A DNA stretch of 54,608 nt from contig CAIKXV010000044.1 of the NCBI GenBank assembly GCA_903831455.1, positions 1 through 54,608 of the forward strand, written 5' to 3'. Shown in pieces: positions 1-8,240 of this stretch. Position numbers and translations under genes: made by a program. The notes under the pieces are model-generated. The model was given only the letters and a program-made list of their open reading frames with translations, was not told the origin of the DNA and made no database searches. Position 1 is the stretch's first letter. Each line of letters opens with the position of its first letter. Source of the stretch: an uncultured Pseudomonadota bacterium. GTDB taxonomy: Bacteria; Pseudomonadota; Gammaproteobacteria; Burkholderiales; CAIKXV01.

Positions 1-57
1 CGGCGACTGGGCGATCAGTTCCGGGGGCAGCGGATAGTCGAAATCGGACAGTTGCAT
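1..57 (-). CDS. queA: QueA, N-terminal fragment cut by the window edge
   Basis: QueA is the S-adenosylmethionine:tRNA ribosyltransferase-isomerase that makes epoxyqueuosine in the wobble position of tRNAs with GUN anticodons. Only the first 19 codons are inside the window. Read on the minus strand from the ATG at 57-55 they give MQLSDFDYPLPPELIAQSP, the characteristic start of this enzyme (a tyrosine-containing DFDY segment followed by LPPELIAQ). The rest of the gene lies to the left. The identification rests on these residues alone, but the N-terminus is highly conserved. Confidence 0.85.
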   Translation of the reverse strand, partial: MQLSDFDYPLPPELIAQSP

Positions 58-311
58 CGGGTGTGCGGCGGCGGGAATCGGCAGTGGGACATGCGGGAGT
101 GGGACACGCGGGGCCGGAACCGTTCCGGACCCCGGGCGAGCGCGCCGGAGTATCGCCGAGCCCGGCGCCACCGAACGCGGGGCGGGGTCTGACCCGCCCG
201 AGGCGCAGGCGCCGCATCGGGCGCGCCGCGCACCGGGCAGAAAACGGGAGCGCGCGGGTTCGACTCGGGCATGGCGACGCCGTTCGGGCGCCGCGACGAC
301 GCGGGCGCCGT
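58..311. other. Intergenic region between queA and the tRNA promoter
   Basis: I see no convincing gene here on either strand; the open frames are low-complexity Arg/Pro-rich shadows of GC-rich DNA. The part next to queA should hold the queA promoter, but no clear -35/-10 pair could be picked out. Confidence 0.5.
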
Positions 312-340
312 TTGCCCCGCTACGGCCGGTCGAGGATAAT
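312..340 (+). promoter_or_regulatory. Candidate promoter of tRNA-Leu
   Basis: TTGCCC (312-317) and GATAAT (335-340) form a sigma-70-like -35/-10 pair with a 17-base spacer, ending 15 bases before the tRNA. The -10 box is a good match and stands out in GC-rich surroundings; the -35 box is weaker. Confidence 0.5.
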
Positions 341-355
341 CCGGGGCCGCATCGG

Positions 356-442
356 GCCGGGATGGCGGAACTGGTAGACGCAGCGGACTCAAAATCCGCC
401 GGTGGCGACATCGTGGGGGTTCGATTCCCCCTCCCGGCACCA
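356..442 (+). tRNA. tRNA-Leu (anticodon CAA)
   Basis: The acceptor arms GCCGGGA (356-362) and TCCCGGC (432-438) pair perfectly and are followed by ACCA, so the CCA end is encoded. The anticodon stem GCGGA/TCCGC encloses the loop CTCAAAA, giving anticodon CAA, which reads UUG. The T arm contains GGTTCGATTCC, and there is a long variable arm as expected for a class II leucine tRNA. The 87-base length is normal for the family. Confidence 0.96.
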
Positions 443-605
443 CGACTGCGACGGATCGACGCGTCGGCAACGACGAATCGCCCCGAGCGAATACTCTCCA
501 GTGTGGCGCGGCCGGCAGCCATTCATCCCCTTCGAATGGGGCCAGAGCCTGCGCCACGGTGACGCCAGGCTTCACCGCGGCGTCGACGAACCGGGGACCG
601 AACCG

Positions 606-1079
606 ATGGCTCGTGTGATCGCAGACCGGATGACCGCCCGCATCGACGGCGATTTCGTCGTGTTCCTGATCGGCATGCGCATCAACAAGCCGTGGAAAGT
701 ACACCGCTGGTGGCCGGTGTTCATCGCGATGCCGCGCATGATCCGCGAACTGGAGGCGGTCGGCCCCGAGACCGGCTTCCTGGGCCACACCGGGATCCGG
801 CTGCATTCGATCACCCAGTACTGGCGCAGCTTCGACCACCTTGAAGCCTACGCCCGCCGCGCCGGCGGCCTGCACATGAGCGCCTGGGCCGACTTCAATC
901 GGGCGGCCCGCAACGCCCGCGACGACGTGGGCATCTGGCACGAGACCTACCTCGTGCGCAGCGGCGAATACGAGAGTCTCTACTCGGGCATGCCCCCGTT
1001 CGGGCTCGGGCGCGTCGGCCGCCTGGAGCCGGCGAGCGGCTCGCGCGAGAACGCGCGGGGGCGACTGTCGCGCGGCTGA
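606..1079 (+). CDS. DUF4188-family protein
   Basis: This 157-residue soluble protein resembles the DUF4188 family, small proteins with a dimeric alpha/beta-barrel-like fold often annotated as monooxygenase-like or phenylacetaldoxime-dehydratase-like. Recognisable features are [20 protein letters not shown] near the N-terminus, then [18 protein letters not shown] and IWHETYLV, in the usual order. The open frame extends upstream to 402, but that part is unconserved and overlaps the tRNA, so the ATG at 606 is chosen. It stands alone after the tRNA. Its biochemical role is not established; a link to aldoxime or nitrile chemistry would be a guess. Confidence 0.7.
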   Translation: MARVIADRMTARIDGDFVVFLIGMRINKPWKVHRWWPVFIAMPRMIRELEAVGPETGFLGHTGIRLHSITQYWRSFDHLEAYARRAGGLHMSAWADFNRAARNARDDVGIWHETYLVRSGEYESLYSGMPPFGLGRVGRLEPASGSRENARGRLSRG

Positions 1080-1326
1080 GGCCCGGGTACGGACTCTGGC
1101 CACTGCGCGCGAACGCACTACCCGGGGTCATAAGCGCGCACGAGATCCGGAAGCAGCAACTGGAGAGTTCGAGAGAGTTCCCATGCGTGCGGACCCGCAC
1201 ATGCTCCCGGCACTATGCTTCGCGCCGCTCCATTGCCGCGCTCGACGCGGAGCCGCCCGCTCTTGTCGTTCGCGCAACTTCCGCCTAAATTGGCGGGGCA
1301 TGTCCGCCGCCGTGGAGGTCAGCCTG

Positions 1327-2295
1327 ATGCGTCGCAGTGTCCGCCGCTGTCGCCCGAGTGCCTCTGCCCTGCTCGCTGCAGGCCTGCTGATCAGCGCCCC
1401 GGTCATCGCCCAACCGTATCCGACGCGACCCATTCGCTTCGTGACCGGTGGCGGCCCCGATTCCATGGCCCGCATCCTCGGGCAAAAATTCACTGAGTCG
1501 TGGGGGCAACCGGTCATCGTGGAAGAACGCGGCGGTGCCGGCGGCATGCTGTCGGCGGAGGTCGTGGCCAAAGCCAATCCCGACGGGCACACCCTCCTGC
1601 TGGCTACGGGTACGCACGCGATCAGTCCCAACTTCTTCAAGACCCCCTACGACATGGGGCGAGACTTCGCTCCGGTCAGCCTGCTCGGCACGATTCCCTT
1701 CGTGCTTAGCGTGCACCCGTCGCTTCCGGCGAAGTCGGTCGACGACCTGATACGGCTGGCGAAGGCTCGACCCGGCGTTCTCAACTACGGCTCGGGCGGA
1801 AACGGATCGCCGGGTCACCTGATCGCGGAGATGTTCCTCCAGCGTGCGGGGGTGAAGATCGTCCATGTACCCTACAAGACCGTAGCCGGCGGAGTGACGG
1901 CGCTTGTGGCCGATCAGGTACAGGTGAATTTCGTCGTAGGCCCTTCCGCGGTGCCGCAAATCACCGCTGGCCGTATCCGTCCGCTGGCGGTGACCACCGC
2001 AACCCGGTCTCATGCACTGCCTGAGGTGCCTACGCTCGCGGAGGCCGGCGTGACGGGTATGGAAGCCCCCGCATGGAACGGCGTGCTGGCTCCTGCACGC
2101 ACGCCCGCGCCGATCATCGAACAGCTCAACCGCGAAATCGTCCGGCTGCTCACCCTGCCCGATGTACGCGAGCGCATGGCGGGTCTGGGATTCGAACCCG
2201 CCGGCAGTAGCCCGGCGGCGTTCGGCGAGTTCCTGCGATCGGAACTTGTCAAGTGGGCTCGCGCAGCGCGGGATGCGGGCGCACGCGCCGACTGA
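1327..2295 (+). CDS. Bug/TctC-type receptor 1 (short-loop variant)
   Basis: Periplasmic solute-binding protein of the Bug family, the receptor class of tripartite tricarboxylate transporters; members bind small carboxylates and related polar ligands. Start ATG 1327 follows GTGGAGGTC and opens a signal peptide ending near VIAQ (322 residues in all). Family blocks are in order: RPIR at the mature N-terminus, NPDGHTLL, HPSLPAKSV, NYGSGGNGSPGHL, HVPYK, and LPEVPTLAEAG. The first ligand loop is unusual: RFVTGGGPD replaces the common RLIVPFxPGGxxD pattern and is four residues shorter. Receptor 3 (10198) shares this. The gene converges on receptor 2 with 15 bases between the stop codons. Confidence 0.93.
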   Translation: MRRSVRRCRPSASALLAAGLLISAPVIAQPYPTRPIRFVTGGGPDSMARILGQKFTESWGQPVIVEERGGAGGMLSAEVVAKANPDGHTLLLATGTHAISPNFFKTPYDMGRDFAPVSLLGTIPFVLSVHPSLPAKSVDDLIRLAKARPGVLNYGSGGNGSPGHLIAEMFLQRAGVKIVHVPYKTVAGGVTALVADQVQVNFVVGPSAVPQITAGRIRPLAVTTATRSHALPEVPTLAEAGVTGMEAPAWNGVLAPARTPAPIIEQLNREIVRLLTLPDVRERMAGLGFEPAGSSPAAFGEFLRSELVKWARAARDAGARAD

Positions 2296-2310
2296 CACCC
2301 TCTCGGCCGA

Positions 2311-3342
2311 TCAGTCCACGCGGGCGCCCGACGCGCGTACCGCTTCGGCCCAGCGGCGAACCTCGGCCTTCAGCAACTGGGAGAACGCGGCCGACGTACT
2401 GCCTATGGGCTCGGCCCCAAGGGCCTGCAGACGGGCCCGCATGTCTTCGCTGCGCGAACTGGCGGCCACGGCATCCTGCATACGCGCGACGATCGGGGCA
2501 GGCGTCCCCGCGGGAAACAGCAGGCCGTACCAGCCGGTGACTTCGAACCCGGGCACGCTTTCAGCCATCGTCGGAAGGTCCGGAGCAATGGCCGAACGCG
2601 CAGCGCTGCTCACCGCAATCGCCCGCAGCTTGCCGGATCGGACGAAAGGAAGCGCAGCAGGGATCACGGAGAATACCAGTTGCACCTGCCCGCCAACCAG
2701 ATCGGACAGCGCCGGCGTCACGCCCTTGTACGGGACATGCACGATGTCGATGCCCGCCATCGCTCGGAACATCTCGCCGGACAGGTGCGTCGGAGTCCCG
2801 CTTCCTCCGGAGCCGAAGTGCAGTTGGCCAGGCTTCGCCCGAGCCAGCGCCACGAGCTCGCGAACCGTAGTCACCGGAAGCGCGGCGTTGACCACGACTA
2901 CGTAGGGTGTGCTGGCCACCAGGGAGACCGGCGCGAAGTCTCGCAGGAGGTCATAGCCCAAGCGTGGGTACAGCGCCGCCGCGATCGGCTGGCTGGCTGT
3001 CGCCATCAGCACCGTGTAGCCATCCGCGGGCGCCCGGGCGGCCATCTCGGCGCCCACGTTCCCGCCGGCGCCCGTGCGGTTGTCAACCACCAGCGACTCG
3101 CCCCAGCGTTCCGAGATCTGCTGACTCACCAGTCGGGCCACGATGTCCGGTCCTGACGCCGGCGTGCTGGCTACGATCACGCGTACCGGGCGAACCGGGT
3201 AGCGGACGTCCGGGCTGCGCGACCCACGATCGGGAGCCGCTCGCGCTGCCGCCTGTCCCTGGACCGCGGGCAAGGCCTGGGCAAGTGCGTCGCCGGCGGC
3301 CCCGAGACAAGCGCCGAGCCATGCCGCGTGCAGCAGACGCAT
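2311..3342 (-). CDS. Bug/TctC-type receptor 2
   Basis: A 343-residue periplasmic receptor. The ATG at 3342 is preferred over the upstream start at 3393 because it leaves 11 bases after the cupin stop, has GGTGAGG just upstream and opens directly into a signal peptide ending at DALAQ. After the signal there is an unusually long Ala/Arg/Pro-rich linker of about 25 residues before YPVRPVRVIVAS. The first loop is STPASGPD. Later blocks GSGGSGTPTHL, IVHVPYKG and DLPTMAES are standard. It is the last gene of a minus-strand run with two cupins, so its ligand is probably a substrate or product of that set. Confidence 0.93.
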   Translation of the reverse strand: MRLLHAAWLGACLGAAGDALAQALPAVQGQAAARAAPDRGSRSPDVRYPVRPVRVIVASTPASGPDIVARLVSQQISERWGESLVVDNRTGAGGNVGAEMAARAPADGYTVLMATASQPIAAALYPRLGYDLLRDFAPVSLVASTPYVVVVNAALPVTTVRELVALARAKPGQLHFGSGGSGTPTHLSGEMFRAMAGIDIVHVPYKGVTPALSDLVGGQVQLVFSVIPAALPFVRSGKLRAIAVSSAARSAIAPDLPTMAESVPGFEVTGWYGLLFPAGTPAPIVARMQDAVAASSRSEDMRARLQALGAEPIGSTSAAFSQLLKAEVRRWAEAVRASGARVD

Positions 3343-3353
3343 GCGGGCGCGCC

Positions 3354-3932
3354 TCACCAGCACCCGTCGTGCGAAGAGAACGCCATCAGGCAAGGCTTTC
3401 CCGAGCGATTACTCCACGCATGCCGAGTACCCCGCTGAACCACCGTGTCCCCTTGGCCAAGCTGCACCTCTGCGGTGTCGAGTACCAGCGTGATCTCGCC
3501 TTCGATCACCAGGCAGAACTCGAGCGTGCGGGTACGCTGCATGTAGGGGTGGGGGGCCCCGGACCCTCCCGCCTGCGCCGAAGGCGACCCCATGGCCTCG
3601 AAGTAGCGCTGCACATCGGCAGCCGACACCCGGCCAGACCAGGTGTCGTCGGGCGGAAACAGCACCATGCGACAGACCGATCCTCCAGCAGGCGGCTCGA
3701 TCGTGTGCGGCATATCGACCGTCTCGTGGATCGGACGACCAGCGTTCTTCATGCGCGCAGGAGAGCGATCGGTCACCCAGAGTCGCGTGGATTCGAAGCC
3801 AGGCCGCGCAGGATCGATGTGCATCGTGGGCACCGGCCCGTCGGAGATCGCAAGCGACTTGCCCCGTGTATCGTCGAGGCACACGATGCGGCGTATGGGC
3901 CGGGCGGAATTCGAAGTGGAAGAGGTCGTCAT
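3354..3932 (-). CDS. Cupin-domain protein A
   Basis: A 192-residue cytoplasmic protein with one C-terminal cupin barrel. About residues 125-185 carry RTRTLEFCLVIEGEITLVLD, then LGQGDTVVQRGTRHAWSN, which fit cupin motif 1 (with a Glu ligand) and motif 2 (GDxxxxxxxxxH). The N-terminal half is less conserved. It lies 16 bases downstream of a second cupin sharing the same C-terminal pattern, so the two are tandem paralogues, and 11 bases before Bug receptor 2. Possible roles include dioxygenase, isomerase or ligand sensing; the sequence does not decide. Confidence 0.85.
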   Translation of the reverse strand: MTTSSTSNSARPIRRIVCLDDTRGKSLAISDGPVPTMHIDPARPGFESTRLWVTDRSPARMKNAGRPIHETVDMPHTIEPPAGGSVCRMVLFPPDDTWSGRVSAADVQRYFEAMGSPSAQAGGSGAPHPYMQRTRTLEFCLVIEGEITLVLDTAEVQLGQGDTVVQRGTRHAWSNRSGKPCLMAFSSHDGCW

Positions 3933-3948
3933 CGATCTGGGTCCTTTG

Positions 3949-4512
3949 CTATTCCTCGTACTTCCCGCCCATCATCACGAACGCCATCAGGCTGCCCTGG
4001 TTGGGATTGCACCAGCCATGCCAGTTGCCGAGCTGGATCACCACGTCGCCGGGGGCCATGGTGAAGGTGCCCTGATCGAGCAGCAGTACCCGCTCGCCCT
4101 CGAGCATCACGCCGTAGTCCACTGTTTCGGACTTGTGCACTGGCGACGAAAACGCGTTCGCCCCCCCCTTGTCCCAGGTGCCACCGTGCCGCTGACGAGG
4201 CTCGTGGAGAGGAACTGCGGTGTCGTCCTTCGCCGGGTCGTACCCCGGCGGCCGGGCCGGGGACTGCACGATCCGCAGGTGCCCACCCGCCTCGGGCGGC
4301 TCGAAACTGAACGGCAGGTGCCCATCGTCGCGCTCGCCCGCGAGCGGCACCGGACACTCGGTGTAGACCCACGCGTCCGTCATGCAGGTGCCGGGCCGGA
4401 TGGCCCCGGGGTTCACGTTCGGCGCCGCGCTGTCGTACAGCACGCAGGAGCGTCCCTGCGCGTCGTGACCGGTCACGACGCGACGGACGGGCTTGATCGC
4501 GTTGCCCACCAT
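3949..4512 (-). CDS. Cupin-domain protein B
   Basis: A 187-residue cupin, first gene of the run cupin B - cupin A - Bug receptor 2. Its C-terminal barrel has HKSETVDYGVMLEGERVLLLD followed by MAPGDVVIQLGNWHGWCN, with the His/Glu/His spacing of a mononuclear metal site. The N-terminal half (VVTGHDAQGRSCVLYD and the following acidic-ester-like segment) resembles cupins annotated near aromatic or sugar-acid catabolism genes. Start ATG 4512 lies 129 bases from the regulator's stop codon, with GGAGAAG just upstream on the minus strand. The substrate is unknown. Confidence 0.85.
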   Translation of the reverse strand: MVGNAIKPVRRVVTGHDAQGRSCVLYDSAAPNVNPGAIRPGTCMTDAWVYTECPVPLAGERDDGHLPFSFEPPEAGGHLRIVQSPARPPGYDPAKDDTAVPLHEPRQRHGGTWDKGGANAFSSPVHKSETVDYGVMLEGERVLLLDQGTFTMAPGDVVIQLGNWHGWCNPNQGSLMAFVMMGGKYEE

Positions 4513-4641
4513 CTTCTCCTCCCCAGGCTATCGTGCGCCGCCCGTCGTACTGGTTTTGTCGAAGGCGATGCGTACGCCGCATCGTAGTCGCGCACTGCTG
4601 GCAAGGGAAGAGGGACTCGGCTCGCGGACCTCGCGGGGCGT

Positions 4642-5574
4642 TCAGTGAGGCGCAGGTTCACCGCGTACGCGAAGCTCGACCGATTCGCGATCCCACTGCG
4701 GCGCGACCATCGCCACGAAATCGTGAAGGGCGGGCGACAGCCAGGAGCCGCGTCGCAGTTCGATACGCGTCATCGAAGGCGGGAACAGGTGGCTCGCATC
4801 GATCGCACGCAGCGCGCGATCGCGCCCGCGCTCGAAGGCAATCGACGGAAGGATGGCTACGCCCAGCCCGAGTTCCACGTAGGACTTGATCACGTCGGCG
4901 TCAGTCGCTGTCAGCACGATGTCGGGCTCGATGGCCGCCTGCTCGAACGTCCTCAGCACGGCAGAACCTCCAACATAGCTCTGGTCGAGCGTCAGGATCG
5001 GAAACGCGCTCAGCTGTCGAAGGGTTGGGCGCCGGCCACGCAGCAGCGCGTGGCCGGCGGGTACGATGACACTGCGGCCCAACGTAGCGCAGTCGAGCAT
5101 CACGAGATCCGATACCGGCTCGGGCGGCTCGCTGGAGACGCCGATATCCGCTTCGCGCTCCATCACCCAGCGGGCGATTTGCCCGGGACTTCCCTGGCGG
5201 AGGACGAGCTGGACGGCGGGGTGGCGGCGGATGAACCTCCCGATCGCCGCGCGCAACACGTAGCGGGCGTGAATGTGAGTGGTGGCGACAACCAGCCGCT
5301 TCTTCGCGTGCTGGAATGCCTCCGCGATCCGGCGCACGTCGCGGGCGCCGTCGAGCATCCGGCGGCTGACGCGCAACACGTCTTCCCCTGCTGCGGTCAG
5401 GCCGTCGATCCGGTTGCCGCGGCGGCGCAGCAACTCGACGCCGAGTTCCTCCTCGAGCAGCCGGACCTGGCGACTGATGCCGGGCTGCGATGTGTGCAGC
5501 GCAGCGGCCGCGCGCGAGATGTTGAAGCCCGCATCGGCGATCCCGCACAGATAGCGCAATTGGCGCAGATTCAT
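4642..5574 (-). CDS. LysR-type regulator, CysB-like
   Basis: A 310-residue LysR-family transcription factor. The N-terminal winged helix-turn-helix (residues 1-60) starts MNLRQLRYLCGI and includes AAALHTSQPGISRQVRLLEEELG. The effector domain has TTHIHARYVLR at about 95-105 and DADVIKSYVELGLGVAILP at about 225-243, hallmarks of the CysB/Cbl subgroup, which respond to small anions such as sulfated or acidic metabolites. It is transcribed away from the bicupin gene at 5677 and lies ahead of the cupin-Bug run, so it probably controls both sides. A palindrome directly upstream of its start may be its operator. Confidence 0.93.
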   Translation of the reverse strand: MNLRQLRYLCGIADAGFNISRAAAALHTSQPGISRQVRLLEEELGVELLRRRGNRIDGLTAAGEDVLRVSRRMLDGARDVRRIAEAFQHAKKRLVVATTHIHARYVLRAAIGRFIRRHPAVQLVLRQGSPGQIARWVMEREADIGVSSEPPEPVSDLVMLDCATLGRSVIVPAGHALLRGRRPTLRQLSAFPILTLDQSYVGGSAVLRTFEQAAIEPDIVLTATDADVIKSYVELGLGVAILPSIAFERGRDRALRAIDASHLFPPSMTRIELRRGSWLSPALHDFVAMVAPQWDRESVELRVRGEPAPH

Positions 5575-5587
5575 GACGCGATAACCT

Positions 5588-5599
5588 TTCGATATCGAA
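5588..5599. promoter_or_regulatory. Candidate LysR operator palindrome
   Basis: TTCGATATCGAA is a perfect 12-base palindrome 13 bases upstream of the regulator's ATG, in an AT-rich patch (about 5575-5630) that contrasts with the GC-rich flanks. LysR proteins typically bind dyads in the divergent region between their own gene and the target operon, which is where this lies. Sequence-based inference only. Confidence 0.5.
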
Positions 5600-5676
5600 T
5601 CATCACGAAATATTCTTTCCGATCATAGCGGACGCGGCGTAGAGTCTGTGCTCGGCAGGCCGCGAGGAGAAGGATC

Positions 5677-6396
5677 ATGCCGTCGGCGCAGTCCGATATC
5701 CGGTCAGTCGAGAACCGGGGTCGGGGCATCCACATCGCCAGGGTTGCGACCATCCCCTGGGAAGACCGGATCAACGTGGACAACTGGCCCAGCCAGGCTG
5801 GCATGTATCACCACGACCCGGCCAACCAGTTCACCCTGCGGCTCATCAACTATCCGCTGGGTTCGACCGAGCCACGCCACGTGCATGCCGGATCGCATGC
5901 GACCACCGTTCTGCGTGGGCGCGCGATCGTCGATGGTCTTTCGCTCGGGCCGCTCGACGTCATCCTCGGGCCATCGAACGAACCGCATGGTCCGTTGCAT
6001 TACCCCGAGGGCTGCAAACTGCTGAGTGCCTTTCAGGGCAGTTATTTCCACAGCGAGGTGGGAGAACTCTCCGGGGAACCGCAATACCGGCTGATCCAGG
6101 CCAACACCCTGCCATGGGCACCCGACCATACGCTCGGGTGCCAGAAGCGCACGCTGGTCGATCGTGGTCTGGGTCGCCTGAAAGTCGAGGTGCTGGCATT
6201 CGCGGGGAAACAGTGCCTCGACCTTCCTCCGTCTCGCCCGAGTACGGCGTTTCTGGTCCTCGATGGAAGCGTCTCGGTAGCGGGCGAGGCGAGACCACTC
6301 GGAGAGTGGGATTTTCTCTATCTGGATGCGGGAGGCGAACCGACCTCGCTCGACGTTTCAACCGGCACGACCCTGCTGTCGCTCGCGCTGCGCTGA
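5677..6396 (+). CDS. Bicupin protein
   Basis: A 239-residue protein with two cupin-like halves. The first has the metal-ligand cluster H68/H70 (EPRHVH), His74 and His104, around ATTVLRGRAIVDG and the turn ILGPSNEPHG. The second half (about 165-235) repeats the pattern with LVLDGSVSVAG and PLGEWDFLYLDAGG but lacks obvious histidines, so it is probably structural. ATG 5677 follows GAGGAGAAGG. It is the first gene of the nine-gene plus-strand run divergent from the LysR gene, so it should be under that regulator's control. A role as dioxygenase or sugar-acid isomerase is possible but unproven. Confidence 0.82.
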   Translation: MPSAQSDIRSVENRGRGIHIARVATIPWEDRINVDNWPSQAGMYHHDPANQFTLRLINYPLGSTEPRHVHAGSHATTVLRGRAIVDGLSLGPLDVILGPSNEPHGPLHYPEGCKLLSAFQGSYFHSEVGELSGEPQYRLIQANTLPWAPDHTLGCQKRTLVDRGLGRLKVEVLAFAGKQCLDLPPSRPSTAFLVLDGSVSVAGEARPLGEWDFLYLDAGGEPTSLDVSTGTTLLSLALR

Positions 6397-6497
6397 TCGC
6401 CCAAGAGGCGCGACCCGGCCCGCTCCAGCCACCTCCTTCGCCACAGATCATATCTAGTCACCCTTCAGGTTCGGACCACCGCGGAGACCGCACACCC

Positions 6498-8201
6498 ATG
6501 ACTCGCCAGAGCGGCGCACGCTTCATCGCGCAAACGTTTCACCAGTACGGCGTCACCCACGTCTTTCTCGTGCCCGCCATCCTGCTCAAGGCCTGCGCGG
6601 AGATGGAATCAATGGGCATCACCCGCGTGGTGGCACATGGAGAGAAATCGACCGCCTACATGGCTGACGGCTACGCGCGCGCAAGTGGACGCCCTGGCGT
6701 ATGTCTCGCGCAGCACATCGGCGGATCCAACCTCGCGGCCGGTTTGCGCGATGCGTATCTCGCAGGCTCGCCGGTGTTTGCGGTCACTGGCGGGCCGATC
6801 ACGGCCACGCGTTACCGCCATGCGTACCAGGACCTCGAACACTTCAGCCAGTTCGATGTCACGACCAAGTTCAACGCGCGGGTCGACGACATCTCTCGCC
6901 TGTCGGACCTCATGCAAACCGCGCTGCGCGAGGCGGTCACGGGATCGCCCGGGCCGGTGCACCTGGAGATCCGGGGGCATCATGCCGAACTGACGCTCGC
7001 CGAGACCGACTTTCCCGAAGCGATCGATCCACGGTGGAGTGCCGTACCGCCGTTTCGCCCGCGCGCCGAGGATGCCTCGGTCGCCGAGGCCCTGAAGGCC
7101 CTGGAGTTGGCCGAGCGGCCGATCATCGTCGCCGGTGGCGGCGTCTGCTGGTCCGGGGCACAGGCCGAGGTCGCGCAATTGGCCGAACGCCTGCAGATTC
7201 CGGTCGCGACCTCGCTCAACGCCAAGGGGACTCTGGTCGAGACGCACCCGCTGGCCGTGGGCGTCTGTGGCACCTATTCGCGAGCCTGCGCGAACCAGGC
7301 CGTCGCCGAAGCGGACCTGGTGATGTTCATCGGTAGCCACACGGGTGGTCAGGTCACCACCAACTGGAAGGTGCCGCGACCCGGCACGCGGATCATTCAC
7401 CTGGACATCGATCCGGCGGAGATCGGTCGCAACTACGCGACCGAGATCGCTCTCGTCGGCGATGCGCGCACGGTCCTGCGGCAGATGCTCGACGCCCTGC
7501 CCGCGCGGCGGGCAGGCGGCGAGGTTCGCGAGCGCTGGCTGCAGACGGTGCGCGATCACGTGACCCATTGGCGCAGCAGCCTCGAGGCGCTCGCCGATTC
7601 GGACGCAGTACCGATGCGCCCCGAGCGCGTGTGCCGGGAACTGAGTGCCGTGCTCCCGGAAGGCGCGGTACTGGTGTCTGATACCGGCCACTCCGGGATC
7701 TGGACCGGCGCACTGGTGGAGTTCACGCGCCCGGGCCAGCGCATGATCCGCTGTGCAGGCTCCCTGGGCTGGGCGCTCCCGGGCGCCATCGGCGTCAAGT
7801 GCGCGCTTCCGGACACACCGGTGATCGCCTTCGCCGGAGACGGAGGCTTCTACTACCATCTCGCCGAGCTGGAGACTGCAGCCCGATACGGCATCAACGT
7901 GATCTTCCTCGTCAACAACAACAGTTCGCTCAACCAGGAAATCCCGCTCATCGACGACGCCTACGCGCAGAAGCCGACGCAGGGATCGCGGGACCTGTGG
8001 GGGTTCCGCGACGTCAACTTCGCCACCATCGCCGAGCAGATGGGTTGCCTGGGCATCCGGGTCGAGCGCCCCGATCAGTTGCCCGGCGCCTTCGCGAAGG
8101 CGCTCGCGGCGCGCCGGCCGGTCGTCCTGGATGTGGTCACCGACCATCGCGCGATGGCACCGAAAGCCTGGACTGGACTGCCCGGCGGCGGTGGGCACTG
8201 A
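6498..8201 (+). CDS. Thiamine-diphosphate-dependent decarboxylase/synthase-like enzyme
   Basis: A 567-residue member of the acetolactate synthase/benzoylformate decarboxylase superfamily. The N-terminal PYR domain carries the catalytic glutamate (AHGEKSTAYMADGYARASG, Glu49). The central domain runs roughly 190-330. The C-terminal PP domain has the ThDP/Mg motif GDGGFYYHLAELETA ending in LVNNN. The open frame extends to 6114 but that overlaps the bicupin gene, so the ATG at 6498 preceded by GCGGAGA is used. The reaction is probably decarboxylation or carboligation of a 2-oxo acid; acetolactate synthase itself is unlikely because no regulatory subunit gene follows and the genes around it are catabolic. 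Confidence 0.9.
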   Translation: MTRQSGARFIAQTFHQYGVTHVFLVPAILLKACAEMESMGITRVVAHGEKSTAYMADGYARASGRPGVCLAQHIGGSNLAAGLRDAYLAGSPVFAVTGGPITATRYRHAYQDLEHFSQFDVTTKFNARVDDISRLSDLMQTALREAVTGSPGPVHLEIRGHHAELTLAETDFPEAIDPRWSAVPPFRPRAEDASVAEALKALELAERPIIVAGGGVCWSGAQAEVAQLAERLQIPVATSLNAKGTLVETHPLAVGVCGTYSRACANQAVAEADLVMFIGSHTGGQVTTNWKVPRPGTRIIHLDIDPAEIGRNYATEIALVGDARTVLRQMLDALPARRAGGEVRERWLQTVRDHVTHWRSSLEALADSDAVPMRPERVCRELSAVLPEGAVLVSDTGHSGIWTGALVEFTRPGQRMIRCAGSLGWALPGAIGVKCALPDTPVIAFAGDGGFYYHLAELETAARYGINVIFLVNNNSSLNQEIPLIDDAYAQKPTQGSRDLWGFRDVNFATIAEQMGCLGIRVERPDQLPGAFAKALAARRPVVLDVVTDHRAMAPKAWTGLPGGGGH

Positions 8202-8240
8202 CCCCCCGGCGCTACCACGATCAACACGGAGCACATCGCC

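Noticed and set aside
356-606. tRNA-Leu as the attachment site of a genomic island
   Set aside because: No integrase gene lies nearby, and I did not see a direct repeat of the tRNA 3' end in the window.
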